A stretch of 8,191 nt of DNA from Rickettsia typhi (GTDB lineage Bacteria > Pseudomonadota > Alphaproteobacteria > Rickettsiales > UBA1997). A program made the translations under genes and the position numbers. The notes below the pieces were generated by a model. That model was not told the DNA's origin. It saw only the letters and a program-made list of their open reading frames with translations, and ran no database searches. Below, piece by piece: positions 1-6,146 of this stretch (positions are counted from its first letter, which is position 1; every line of letters starts with the position of its first letter). The stretch covers positions 1-8,191 of the forward strand of contig CAMDGT010000045.1 of NCBI GenBank assembly GCA_945898025.1. Direction: 5' to 3'.

Positions 1-50
1 GTTTCATCAAAACAAAAATATTTCAAAATCTCTCGAAATTTTTTCTCAGA

Positions 51-72
51 CAATTTGCTTTTTGGCAAATTG
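51..72. repeat. Perfect 8-bp hairpin, caatttgc / gcaaattg
   Basis: The arms at 51-58 and 65-72 are exactly complementary around a 6-nt loop (tttttg). It is the most GC-containing hairpin in the left intergenic region. No T-run follows it on either strand, so a simple intrinsic terminator is not well supported. It lies about 190 bp past the pepF stop and could instead be a 3' RNA-stabilising stem or part of an upstream leader. Confidence 0.45.
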
Positions 73-141
73 CAACTCACTCAAAAAATAAATAAAAAAT
101 TTGTGAGTAAATATGGGAATGTTTTATATACTTGTTTTGCA

Positions 142-190
142 TAGACAAATTAAGGCTTTAATTGATATCAAAATCAACTAAAGTTGTCTA
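142..190. repeat. Nested inverted repeats, tagacaa / ttgtcta
   Basis: The outer arms tagacaa (142-148) and ttgtcta (184-190) are perfectly complementary over 7 bp and enclose 35 nt. Inside are aattaa (148-153) facing ttaatt (158-163), which shares one base with the outer left arm, and the 10-bp palindrome ttgatatcaa (162-171). The arrangement could fold on either strand. It is too short and has no anticodon arm for a tRNA. Its outer arm shares the agacaa/ttgtct core with the inverted repeat at 4463-4496. Function unknown. Confidence 0.35.
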
Positions 191-234
191 GACCCTTTCC
201 AATTAAATTAAGGTTAAAAATAGTATATTTTAGT

Positions 235-258
235 AAAAATAATTAAGTAAATATTTTT
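235..258 (-). terminator. Weak candidate terminator for the leuC-pepF transcript
   Basis: Read on the minus strand just after the pepF TAG, aaaaata and tattttt form a 7-bp stem around a 10-nt loop. The T-rich arm itself would supply the U-tract. The stem is made only of A:T pairs, so such a hit is easy to obtain by chance here. It is listed because nothing stronger lies near the stop codon. Confidence 0.2.
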
Positions 259-264
259 TAAGCA

Positions 265-2076
265 CTATTCTTCAATTTGATTGATGTAGTTAATTATAAC
301 ATCAAGCCCTGATTGCCAAAAATCGGCTTTGCTAGCATCTAAACCAAAAGGCGAAAGCAATTCTTTGTGATGTTTAGTGCCACCAGATTCAAGCATTTTA
401 ATATATTTATCGCTAAAATTGGCAACTTTTTTGCTTTGATAAACTCCATAGAGCGAGTTAACAAGGCAATCGCCAAAGGCATAGGCATAAACATAAAATG
501 GTGAATGAATAAAGTGGGGAATATAGCACCAAAAGAATTTATATTCTTCATCAAAATTAAAACCATCGCCAAGGCTTTCTTGTTGAACTTCTAGCCAAAA
601 ATTGCATATTGTTTCAAGAGATAATTCACCATTTTTTCTGGCATTATGAACCTTAGTTTCAAAATCTAAAAAGGCAATTTGTCTAATAACGGTGTTTATC
701 ATATCTTCAACTTTATTGGCAATGATTAGCTTTTTTTGTTGTGAATTTTTTTGATTTGCTAAAATTGCCTGAAAAGTAAGCTGTTCGCCAAATACTGATG
801 CAGTTTCTGCTAAGGTTAAAGGGGTTTGGCTCATTAAAAAACCTTGTTTTCCTGCTAATATTTGATGAACTCCGTGCCCTAATTCGTGAGCAAGAGTCAT
901 TACATCTCTAATTTTTCCTTGATAATTAAGAAGAATGTAAGGGTGAACCGATGGCACACAAGGGTGAGAAAATGCTCCAGAATCTTTGCCATTTCTAGCT
1001 TCCGCATCTATCCAATTTTTTTCAAAAAACTGCTTGCCTAATTCTGCCATTTGCGGGCTGAATTTTTGATAAGCATCAAGAACCAGTATTTTTGCATCTT
1101 TAAAGCTGATTTTTTTATTATTAACATTACTTTTAACATTGCCCTTAATATTATTTAGGGGGGCATTTCTATCCCAGTAATTAAGCTTTTCTTTGTCAAG
1201 CATTTTTGCTTTAATTTTGTAATAACGGTGAGATATATTGGAATAGTTATTTTTAACCGTGTTAATTAAGGTTTCGACCACTTTATCTTCAACCGCATTG
1301 CTTAAATTTCGTGAAGAAATTGGGTGATTAAAACCTCGCCACTCATCATCAATTGCCTTATCTTTAGCGAGAATATTGGTAATAAAAGAAAAAGTCTTGC
1401 TATTTTCTGAAAAAGTTTTGCCAATTGCCTTAGAAGCCCTTTTTCTTGTTGATTCATTGTGATTTGAAGTTAAATCAAATATTTCTTGAGAATGAAGAAT
1501 TTTTTTCCCATATTGAAATTTAAGATTGTTAATCGTTTCGTCGAATAATCTTACCCAGCTTGACCTTCCAGAAACTGCTTTATCAATGATGATTTTCTCT
1601 AATTTTTCTTCTAATTGATATGGTTTAAATAATCTAATTTCATCAATGAAGGGCTTAAAAATGCTTAAATTAGCTGACTCGCTTAGCATTTTTGATATTT
1701 TATCATTTTCGATATTATTAATTTCAAGACCAAAAAACACTAACTCACTTTCAAATTTAGTTATTTCTTCGCTAATATTTTGAAAGAAAGCTAGGGTTTC
1801 TTGATTTGATAAATCTCCAGCATAGGTTAAATAAGTGAAGGTGCCTATTTTGCCAATATTTTCAGCAATATCTTGATATTCAGCAATTGCCTTGTAAAGT
1901 TTTTCGGCATCAATTATATTAATTTGATTTCTAAAATTAATGGTAAATTTTTTAATTGCAGATTCAATTTTTACTAGATCTTCTTTAATTTTTTTATCGC
2001 TAATTCCGAGATAAAGATCACCTAAATTCCAGTTTGGTAATTTTTCTTTATCTTTTTGAGTTTGATTAATAGACAT
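265..2076 (-). CDS. pepF: M3-family oligoendopeptidase F (zinc metallopeptidase)
   Basis: A cytosolic zinc endopeptidase of the PepF branch of family M3, which cleaves short peptides during protein turnover. At 603 residues it is full length for the family. The catalytic motif HELGH lies at 397-401, giving H397 and H401 as zinc ligands and E398 as the general base. E424 in TLAETASVFGE is the expected third ligand. The C-terminal HFIHSPFYVYAYAFG block (521-535) carries the conserved His and Tyr residues that line the active site. The opening LPNWNLGDLY at 13-22 is typical of alphaproteobacterial homologues, which supports the ATG chosen. There is no signal peptide. An Asn-rich patch at about 307-320 looks like a small insertion and contains a 12-bp duplication. 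The gene starts 13 bp after leuC ends and has no Shine-Dalgarno sequence, so it is probably co-transcribed with leuC. It ends in TAG. Confidence 0.95.
   Translation of the reverse strand: MSINQTQKDKEKLPNWNLGDLYLGISDKKIKEDLVKIESAIKKFTINFRNQINIIDAEKLYKAIAEYQDIAENIGKIGTFTYLTYAGDLSNQETLAFFQNISEEITKFESELVFFGLEINNIENDKISKMLSESANLSIFKPFIDEIRLFKPYQLEEKLEKIIIDKAVSGRSSWVRLFDETINNLKFQYGKKILHSQEIFDLTSNHNESTRKRASKAIGKTFSENSKTFSFITNILAKDKAIDDEWRGFNHPISSRNLSNAVEDKVVETLINTVKNNYSNISHRYYKIKAKMLDKEKLNYWDRNAPLNNIKGNVKSNVNNKKISFKDAKILVLDAYQKFSPQMAELGKQFFEKNWIDAEARNGKDSGAFSHPCVPSVHPYILLNYQGKIRDVMTLAHELGHGVHQILAGKQGFLMSQTPLTLAETASVFGEQLTFQAILANQKNSQQKKLIIANKVEDMINTVIRQIAFLDFETKVHNARKNGELSLETICNFWLEVQQESLGDGFNFDEEYKFFWCYIPHFIHSPFYVYAYAFGDCLVNSLYGVYQSKKVANFSDKYIKMLESGGTKHHKELLSPFGLDASKADFWQSGLDVIINYINQIEE
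1121..1144 (-). repeat. Imperfect 12-bp tandem duplication inside pepF
   Basis: Two adjacent 12-bp units (1121-1132 and 1133-1144) share the core ttaacatt and match at 9 of 12 positions. They encode KSNV and KGNV around residues 311-318, in a loop between the conserved WDRNAPL and the following helix where relatives are usually shorter. The unit length preserves the reading frame. Confidence 0.5.
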
Positions 2077-2089
2077 ATTTTTATTTTAA

Positions 2090-3622
2090 TTAAATGAATT
2101 TACGGATATCGCTAAGATGACCATTAATTGCTGCAATTGCGGCCATTGCAGGGCTCATCAGATGTGTTCTGCCACCTCTACCTTGTCTGCCTTCGAAATT
2201 ACGATTAGAGGTTGAGGCACATCTTTCGCCAAATTCTAATTTATCGGCATTCATCGCTAAACACATTGAGCAGCCGGGTTCTCTCCATTCAAAACCAGCT
2301 TCAATAAAAATTTTGTCAAGACCTTCTTTTTCCGCCTGTTCTTTTACTAAGCCAGAACCAGGAACTATCATTGCTAATTTGATATTTTTAGCAATTTTTT
2401 TACCTTCAACAACCTTTGCGACTTCACGGAAATCTTCGATTCTGCCATTGGTGCAAGAGCCAATAAATACTTTGTCAATATAAATTTCTTCAAGTTTTTG
2501 CCCGGAGGTTAGACCCATATATTCTAAAGATCTTGTGACTGCATTTTTTTTATCTTCATCTTGATAATCATTTGGGTTAGGAACACTGCTATTAATTGGC
2601 AATGTATCTTCGGGGCTAGTTCCCCAGGTAACCTGAGGAGCTATTTCATTGGCATTAATGATTAATTCTTTTTGATAAACTGCTTCTGCATCTGAAGTAA
2701 GCGAGCTCCAATAATTAATTGCTTTGTCGAAATCTTTGCCTTGCGGTGCCATTGGCTTGTTTTTAAGATAATTAAAAGTAGTTTCATCTGGTGCAATTAG
2801 CCCAGCTCTTGCTCCTGCCTCAATTGACATATTACAAATTGTCATTCTGCCTTCCATAGATAGATTACGGATTGCATCGCCTGAATATTCAATAACATGA
2901 CCAGTTGCTCCTGCGGTGCCAATTTTGGCAATAATTGCCAGTACTATATCTTTTGCGGTTACACCAACAACAAGATTTCCCTCAACTTTTATTAAGAAAT
3001 TTTTTGCTCTTTTTTGAATTAATGTTTGAGTTGCAAGAACATGCTCTACTTCAGAAGTTCCAATGCCAAAAGCTAATGCCCCAAATGCTCCGTGGGTTGA
3101 GGTATGGCTATCGCCACAAACAATAACCATTCCCGGTTGAGTAAAACCTTGTTCAGGGCCAACAATATGAACTACTCCTTGTTTTTTATCATCAAGGTCA
3201 AAATATTTAATACCAAATTCTTGGCAGTTTTTTTCAAGCTTTTCAACTTGAATTTTTGAAGTTTGGTCTTTGATGCCACTGGTTCCTTGTTTTCTATCAC
3301 TAACAACGGTGGGAACATTATGATCAGCGACTGCAAGATGAGCTTCAGGGCGACGAACCTTTCTGTTATTGATTCTTAAGCCTTCAAATGCCTGTGGAGA
3401 AGTTACTTCGTGAATTAATTGACGATCGACATAAATTAGCGAATTTCCTTGGTTTTCGTTAATTAAATGCTGTTCCCAAATTTTGTCATAAAGAGTCTTT
3501 GGAAGGGTCTTTGGAAGGGTTTTTGAAGGGGTTTTTGAAGGGGTTTTTGAAGATTTTTTTATTTGACTATTATTAAATAGTTTTTTAAATGATTTCGTTA
3601 GTTCCATAATCGTTAGTTCCAT
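2090..3622 (-). CDS. leuC: 3-isopropylmalate dehydratase large subunit
   Basis: Large, catalytic subunit of isopropylmalate isomerase, which converts 2- to 3-isopropylmalate in leucine synthesis and works as a heterodimer with LeuD. It belongs to the aconitase superfamily. The 4Fe-4S ligands are C390 (GSCTNGR) and C451 and C454 (PGCSMC). [13 protein letters not shown] (71-83), DHNVP (100-104), [29 protein letters not shown] (169-197) and the substrate-region [14 protein letters not shown] (478-491) are all present. Canonical LeuC is about 467 residues and begins near KTLYDKIW. This one has 510 residues because about 43 extra lead into that motif, built largely of SKTP/PKTL repeats. No Met lies between M6 and the core, so the extension is in frame and unavoidable from an ATG. 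The start is either M1 or M6, since a 15-bp duplication copies the start codon. leuD is not adjacent; pepF follows 13 bp downstream. It ends in TAA. Confidence 0.96.
   Translation of the reverse strand: MELTIMELTKSFKKLFNNSQIKKSSKTPSKTPSKTLPKTLPKTLYDKIWEQHLINENQGNSLIYVDRQLIHEVTSPQAFEGLRINNRKVRRPEAHLAVADHNVPTVVSDRKQGTSGIKDQTSKIQVEKLEKNCQEFGIKYFDLDDKKQGVVHIVGPEQGFTQPGMVIVCGDSHTSTHGAFGALAFGIGTSEVEHVLATQTLIQKRAKNFLIKVEGNLVVGVTAKDIVLAIIAKIGTAGATGHVIEYSGDAIRNLSMEGRMTICNMSIEAGARAGLIAPDETTFNYLKNKPMAPQGKDFDKAINYWSSLTSDAEAVYQKELIINANEIAPQVTWGTSPEDTLPINSSVPNPNDYQDEDKKNAVTRSLEYMGLTSGQKLEEIYIDKVFIGSCTNGRIEDFREVAKVVEGKKIAKNIKLAMIVPGSGLVKEQAEKEGLDKIFIEAGFEWREPGCSMCLAMNADKLEFGERCASTSNRNFEGRQGRGGRTHLMSPAMAAIAAINGHLSDIRKFI
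3495..3554 (-). repeat. Five tandem 12-bp units in the 5' end of leuC
   Basis: The units lie at 3495-3506, 3507-3518, 3519-3530, 3531-3542 and 3543-3554. On the plus strand they read gtctttggaagg twice, then gtttttgaaggg twice, then gtttttgaagat. They encode residues of about 25-44 as [20 protein letters not shown]. The last unit runs straight into the native KTLYDKIW opening of LeuC. This suggests that the array grew by duplication of the original N-terminal codons. Neighbouring units are identical or nearly so, which points to recent expansion. Confidence 0.9.
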
Positions 3623-3624
3623 AA
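3595..3624 (-). repeat. 15-bp tandem duplication containing the leuC start codon
   Basis: tcgttagttccataa occurs twice in a row (3595-3609 and 3610-3624) with no mismatch. On the coding strand this gives two in-frame ATGs, at 3622 and 3607, and the peptide [10 protein letters not shown]. The first copy places GGA about 9 nt upstream of the second ATG, the only Shine-Dalgarno-like spacing seen before any start in the window. The second ATG may therefore be the better initiation site. Confidence 0.9.
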
Positions 3625-3670
3625 ATGTTTTATTGTAATTTTTGGTAGTTTTTTATAAAAATTTTTTAAA

Positions 3671-3698
3671 ATATTATTTTAAGATATTTTAAAAGCAA
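3671..3698 (-). promoter_or_regulatory. Possible sigma70-type promoter for leuC-pepF
   Basis: Read on the minus strand, TTGCTT (3698-3693) and TAATAT (3676-3671) are separated by 16 bp and would place a start site roughly 40 nt before the leuC ATG. In such AT-rich DNA close matches are frequent, so this is only a candidate. A weaker plus-strand pair for the nuclease gene, TTGTAA at 3633-3638 and TATAAA at 3654-3659 with 15 bp between, lies in the same divergent region. Confidence 0.25.
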
Positions 3699-3750
3699 AA
3701 GTAAAAGCAAAAAAATAACTAAAAATAACTAAATAATGAATAATAATAAT
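3691..3750 (+). repeat. Stack of short tandem repeats over the nuclease gene start
   Basis: Three 6-bp units of aaaagy fill 3691-3708. Two identical 10-bp units aaaaataact fill 3711-3730. The ATG at 3736 is followed by four aat codons at 3739-3750, giving MNNNN. Together these simple repeats make up most of the 60 bp around the translation start. The region also covers the candidate -35 box of leuC on the other strand, so changes in copy number could affect both genes. Confidence 0.7.
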
Positions 3751-4425
3751 TTAAAAATCTTTGTTGCACTGGTTTTTTCGGCTTTAATTGGTCTTTTTGT
3801 AAAAAATACAACCAAAGAGACTCCAAATTATAAGCAAAATTTTCAACAAAATCAAATTGACGAAAATAGCGAAATTAACAAAAATAATCCCCAAAATAAT
3901 CCTAAATATAATCTTAAGGCTAATCAATTTGCGGGTAGAGCAATAGCATCAGATGGAGATTCTCTTAATATTGAAGAGCAAGAAACAGATGTTAATAACA
4001 ATAAAAATAATCATAACTTTAAAAACGTTCGCCTAGTAGGAATCGATGCCCCTGAATATAAGCAAAAATGCTATGACAGCAACAAGCAAGAATATCAATG
4101 CGGTAAAATTAGCGCTGATTTTTTAAAAAAACTAATCGCCAATAAATTTGTTATTTGTGACGATTTAGGCCTTGATTATTATCATCGTCATTTGGGCGAG
4201 TGTTTTGTAGATGGCGATAACAAAAAACTCTTAAACATCAATCAAGAATTAATAAAAAACGGCATGGCAATAATTTATAATTTTAAAGAAACAACACCAC
4301 TGATGGAAGGCTTAGAAAAGCAAGCCAAAGAACAAAAAATAGGTTTATGGCAAGGAGAATTTCAAAAGCCAAAAGATTATCGCAAGGCGAATCCTATTAA
4401 AAAATATAATAACAAAATTTCATAA
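3736..4425 (+). CDS. Exported or membrane-anchored staphylococcal-type nuclease
   Basis: A 229-residue protein with an SNase (thermonuclease) domain at about 64-207, expected to hydrolyse DNA and RNA phosphodiesters with calcium. The active-site set looks intact by analogy with Staphylococcus aureus nuclease: DGDS at 73-76, R99 in VRLVGIDAPE, D104 and E107, then D147 with R151 in DYYHRH. The closing AKEQKIGLW motif (197-205) is also present. Residues 8-22 form one hydrophobic segment after MNNNNLK, either a signal peptide or an uncleaved anchor. An Asn/Gln-rich linker to about residue 63 follows, so the domain should face the periplasm or exterior. The four cysteines, C112, C122, C141 and C156, fit oxidised export. 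An Asn-rich insert at 84-95 widens one loop. No Shine-Dalgarno sequence precedes the ATG. It is transcribed divergently from leuC with no partner gene. It could serve in nutrient scavenging or against extracellular DNA; its target is unknown. Confidence 0.88.
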   Translation: MNNNNLKIFVALVFSALIGLFVKNTTKETPNYKQNFQQNQIDENSEINKNNPQNNPKYNLKANQFAGRAIASDGDSLNIEEQETDVNNNKNNHNFKNVRLVGIDAPEYKQKCYDSNKQEYQCGKISADFLKKLIANKFVICDDLGLDYYHRHLGECFVDGDNKKLLNINQELIKNGMAIIYNFKETTPLMEGLEKQAKEQKIGLWQGEFQKPKDYRKANPIKKYNNKIS

Positions 4426-4431
4426 ATTTTT
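4414..4431 (+). terminator. AT-only hairpin over the nuclease stop codon
   Basis: aaaattt (4414-4420) and aaatttt (4424-4430) form a perfect 7-bp stem with the 3-nt loop cat. The TAA stop at 4423-4425 straddles the loop and the 3' arm. Five T residues end the structure, and a second T-run begins at 4438. With no G:C pair the stem is weak, so termination here is only possible. Confidence 0.25.
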
Positions 4432-4462
4432 GCTTGCTTTTTTAAAATAAAATATTAGAAAA

Positions 4463-4496
4463 TTGTCTCCCGTCCAATAATCCAATTTTGAGACAA
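4463..4496. repeat. Inverted repeat ttgtctc / gagacaa before glnA
   Basis: Perfect 7-bp arms at 4463-4469 and 4490-4496 enclose a 20-nt loop. Three further A:T pairs can form outside after one bulged A. The structure sits midway between the nuclease stop and the glnA start. It could be a terminator stem, although no T-run follows, a protein-binding site, or part of a glnA leader. The arms share their core with the inverted repeat at 142-190. Confidence 0.4.
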
Positions 4497-4582
4497 ATTT
4501 ATCTAACTAGTTTTTGGCAATTCATCTTAAATAAGTTTTCGCTAATCTGCTGGTTGTATCTCAATCGTAAAAATACTATAAA

Positions 4583-6022
4583 ATGCCTAACTCAAAAGAT
4601 TCCCCCTCAAAAGATTCCTCTATTAAGAAGATTTTTGAAATCGTAAAAAATAACGAAATAAAATTCATTGATTTTCGTTTCACTGATTATACTGGTAAAT
4701 GGCTTCACATTAGCTATTCTGCTGAAGAAGTTAGCGAAGAAGAACTAACTAAAGGGGTTGCATTTGACGGCTCTTCTGTTGCTGGTTGGAAAGCAATCCA
4801 CGAATCTGATATGATTATGATACCAGATCTTGAAACTGCATTTATCGACCCTTTTTTAGTTGCTCCAACTCTTGTAATAACTTGCAATGTCATTGAGCCT
4901 ACAAATAATTTGCCTTATGAAAAAGACCCTAGAAACACCGCTTTAAAAGCTGAGCAATATCTAAAAGAAAGCGGTATAGGAGATGTCGCTTATTTTGGTC
5001 CCGAGCCTGAATTTTTTGTTTTTGATGATGTCAGATTTAATCTTAAATCTCACGGAAACTTCTACGAAATAGATTCCGAAGAATCTCCGCACAATTCTGG
5101 CAAAGAAATCAACGGAGGCAATCTAGCTCGTCGTTCTCAAGTTAAAGGTGCTTATTTTGACCCATCGCCAATTGACAGCGGTCAAGATCTTCGTTCAGAA
5201 ATTATGGAAGTTGTTAAAAAAATTGGTATTATTCCTATCTTGCATCATCACGAAGTGGCTAATTCTCAATTTGAAATAGGTTTTAAATTCAGCACTCTTG
5301 CTTATACTGCAGATAACATACAAAAGTTTAAATATGTAGTTCATAATCTTTGTCATAGCTATGGCAAAACCGCAACCTTTATGCCAAAGCCAATATATGC
5401 CGATAACGGCTCAGGAATGCATGTTCATCAATCAATTTGGAAAAACGGAGAAAATCTCTTTGCTGGCAATAGTTATGCTAATTTATCCGAACTAGCATTA
5501 TTCTACATTGGTGGCATTATCAAGCATGCAAGGGCAATTAATGCTTTTTCTAATGCCACAACTAATAGCTATAAAAGATTAGTTCCGGGCTATGAAGCAC
5601 CAGTATTACTCGCTTACTCAGCAAAAAATCGCTCTGCTTCAATTCGTATTCCTCATGTTAATAACGAAAAAGGAAGAAGAATTGAGGCTCGTTTTCCTGA
5701 CCCAGCTTCTAATCCTTATTTAACCTTCTCAGCTCTTTTAATGGCGGGTATTGACGGCATTAAAAATAAAATACATCCGGGAGAGCCTCAAAACAAAGAT
5801 TTATACCACTCTTCTGCAGAAGAATTAGCGGGAATCCCTACTGTTGCTCGTTCTTTGCGAGAAGCATTAGAAGAACTCGACAAAGACCGCGATTTTCTTA
5901 TTGCTGGTAATGTTTTTACCAATAAACAAATTGATGATTACATTGCAATAAAAATGCAAGAAGTTGAAAGATATGAACAAATTCCACATCCAGTAGAGTT
6001 TGAATTATATTACAATAGTTAA
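4583..6022 (+). CDS. glnA: Glutamine synthetase, type I
   Basis: Makes glutamine from glutamate, ammonia and ATP in the cytosol as a dodecamer; the main entry of ammonia into metabolism. The 479 residues carry the full GSI signature set: FDGSSVAGW (61-69), the metal-site FGPEPEFFVFD (138-148), NGSGMHVHQS (275-284), NSYKRLVPGYEAP (328-340) and RIEARFPDPASNPYL (366-380). The insertion typical of the GSI-beta group is present at about 155-205. The presumed adenylylation tyrosine is Y408 in KDLYHSSAEEL. The Tyr is kept, but the DLPPEE that normally follows is changed. The N-terminus is about 8-10 residues longer than usual because of a 15-bp duplication (SKDSP-SKDSS), and no later Met offers a shorter start. 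There is no Shine-Dalgarno sequence; ctataaa directly precedes the ATG. No glnB or ntr gene adjoins it, and it appears to stand alone. Confidence 0.97.
   Translation: MPNSKDSPSKDSSIKKIFEIVKNNEIKFIDFRFTDYTGKWLHISYSAEEVSEEELTKGVAFDGSSVAGWKAIHESDMIMIPDLETAFIDPFLVAPTLVITCNVIEPTNNLPYEKDPRNTALKAEQYLKESGIGDVAYFGPEPEFFVFDDVRFNLKSHGNFYEIDSEESPHNSGKEINGGNLARRSQVKGAYFDPSPIDSGQDLRSEIMEVVKKIGIIPILHHHEVANSQFEIGFKFSTLAYTADNIQKFKYVVHNLCHSYGKTATFMPKPIYADNGSGMHVHQSIWKNGENLFAGNSYANLSELALFYIGGIIKHARAINAFSNATTNSYKRLVPGYEAPVLLAYSAKNRSASIRIPHVNNEKGRRIEARFPDPASNPYLTFSALLMAGIDGIKNKIHPGEPQNKDLYHSSAEELAGIPTVARSLREALEELDKDRDFLIAGNVFTNKQIDDYIAIKMQEVERYEQIPHPVEFELYYNS
4591..4620 (+). repeat. 15-bp tandem duplication at the glnA start
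   Basis: ctcaaaagattcccc (4591-4605) and ctcaaaagattcctc (4606-4620) match at 14 of 15 positions. They encode the adjacent SKDSP and SKDSS just after MPN. Canonical GlnA proteins begin closer to IFEIVKNNEIKF, so the repeat accounts for the extra residues. The length is a multiple of three, and the frame is preserved. Confidence 0.88.
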
Positions 6023-6043
6023 TTTAATTAATTAAATTTTTTT
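6021..6043 (+). terminator. Palindrome plus T-run after glnA
   Basis: Positions 6021-6038 form a perfect 18-bp palindrome (aatttaatt followed by aattaaatt). It can fold as a 7-bp stem with a 4-nt loop and runs into seven consecutive T residues at 6037-6043. The glnA TAA (6020-6022) overlaps its left edge. The geometry is that of an intrinsic terminator, but the stem has only A:T pairs, so its strength is doubtful. Confidence 0.4.
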
Positions 6044-6046
6044 AAT

Positions 6047-6120
6047 TCTATCTTCATTCAATATCTTCAATAAATCATTTATTTTCTGGGATTTTTTGGT
6101 CTTTTCTGGCTGAAGATAGA
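6047..6120 (+). repeat. 10-bp inverted repeat with an alternative partner, rodA leader
   Basis: tctatcttca (6047-6056) and tgaagataga (6111-6120) are perfectly complementary and 54 nt apart. A second copy of tatcttca at 6062-6069 can pair with the same right arm, so two stems are mutually exclusive. Between them lie aataaat-c-atttatt (6069-6083) and two copies of ttttctgg (6082-6089 and 6102-6109). It may be the end of the glnA transcript, a rodA leader structure or a binding site. I cannot assign it to a known riboswitch. Confidence 0.45.
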
Positions 6121-6146
6121 TATCCGATACTTATCTGATACTTATC
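6121..6146 (+). repeat. 11-bp tandem duplication upstream of rodA
   Basis: tatccgatact (6121-6131) and tatctgatact (6132-6142) differ at one position and are followed by a partial third copy, tatc. The repeat ends 20 bp before the rodA ATG, where a promoter or leader would be expected. Confidence 0.75.

Larger units (their letters stand above)
1..264. other. Gene-free region downstream of pepF
   Basis: This is the stretch beyond the pepF stop codon. I find no coding frame of useful length and no tRNA or rRNA. It is very AT-rich and holds several inverted repeats, listed separately at 51-72, 142-190 and 235-258, plus a weaker one: actcac at 75-80 against gtgagt at 103-108. It may contain the pepF terminator and the promoter of a gene beyond the left edge. 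A minus-strand ATG lies at 5-7, but too little follows it to judge. Confidence 0.6.

Noticed and set aside
1..7. Start of another minus-strand gene at the left edge
   Set aside because: An ATG occurs at 5-7 on the minus strand, but only one further codon is visible, so no gene can be supported.
142..190. tRNA or small structured RNA gene
   Set aside because: The 7-bp outer stem recalls an acceptor stem, but the span is only 49 nt and has no D, anticodon or T arm.
339..572. Small proteins in other frames, including 2935-3126, 7558-7773 and 7667-7870
   Set aside because: They lie entirely within, and antisense to or out of frame with, strongly supported genes and show no recognisable domain.
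3495..3554. 12-bp repeats as a CRISPR or protein-binding iteron array
   Set aside because: The units are directly adjacent without spacers, lie inside an open frame and encode a regular four-residue peptide repeat. A minisatellite within leuC explains them.
4554..4582. TTGTAT / TATAAA with 17-bp spacing as the glnA promoter
   Set aside because: The -10 box abuts the ATG, so transcription would begin inside the gene and no later in-frame Met would keep the conserved start. Probably chance in AT-rich DNA.
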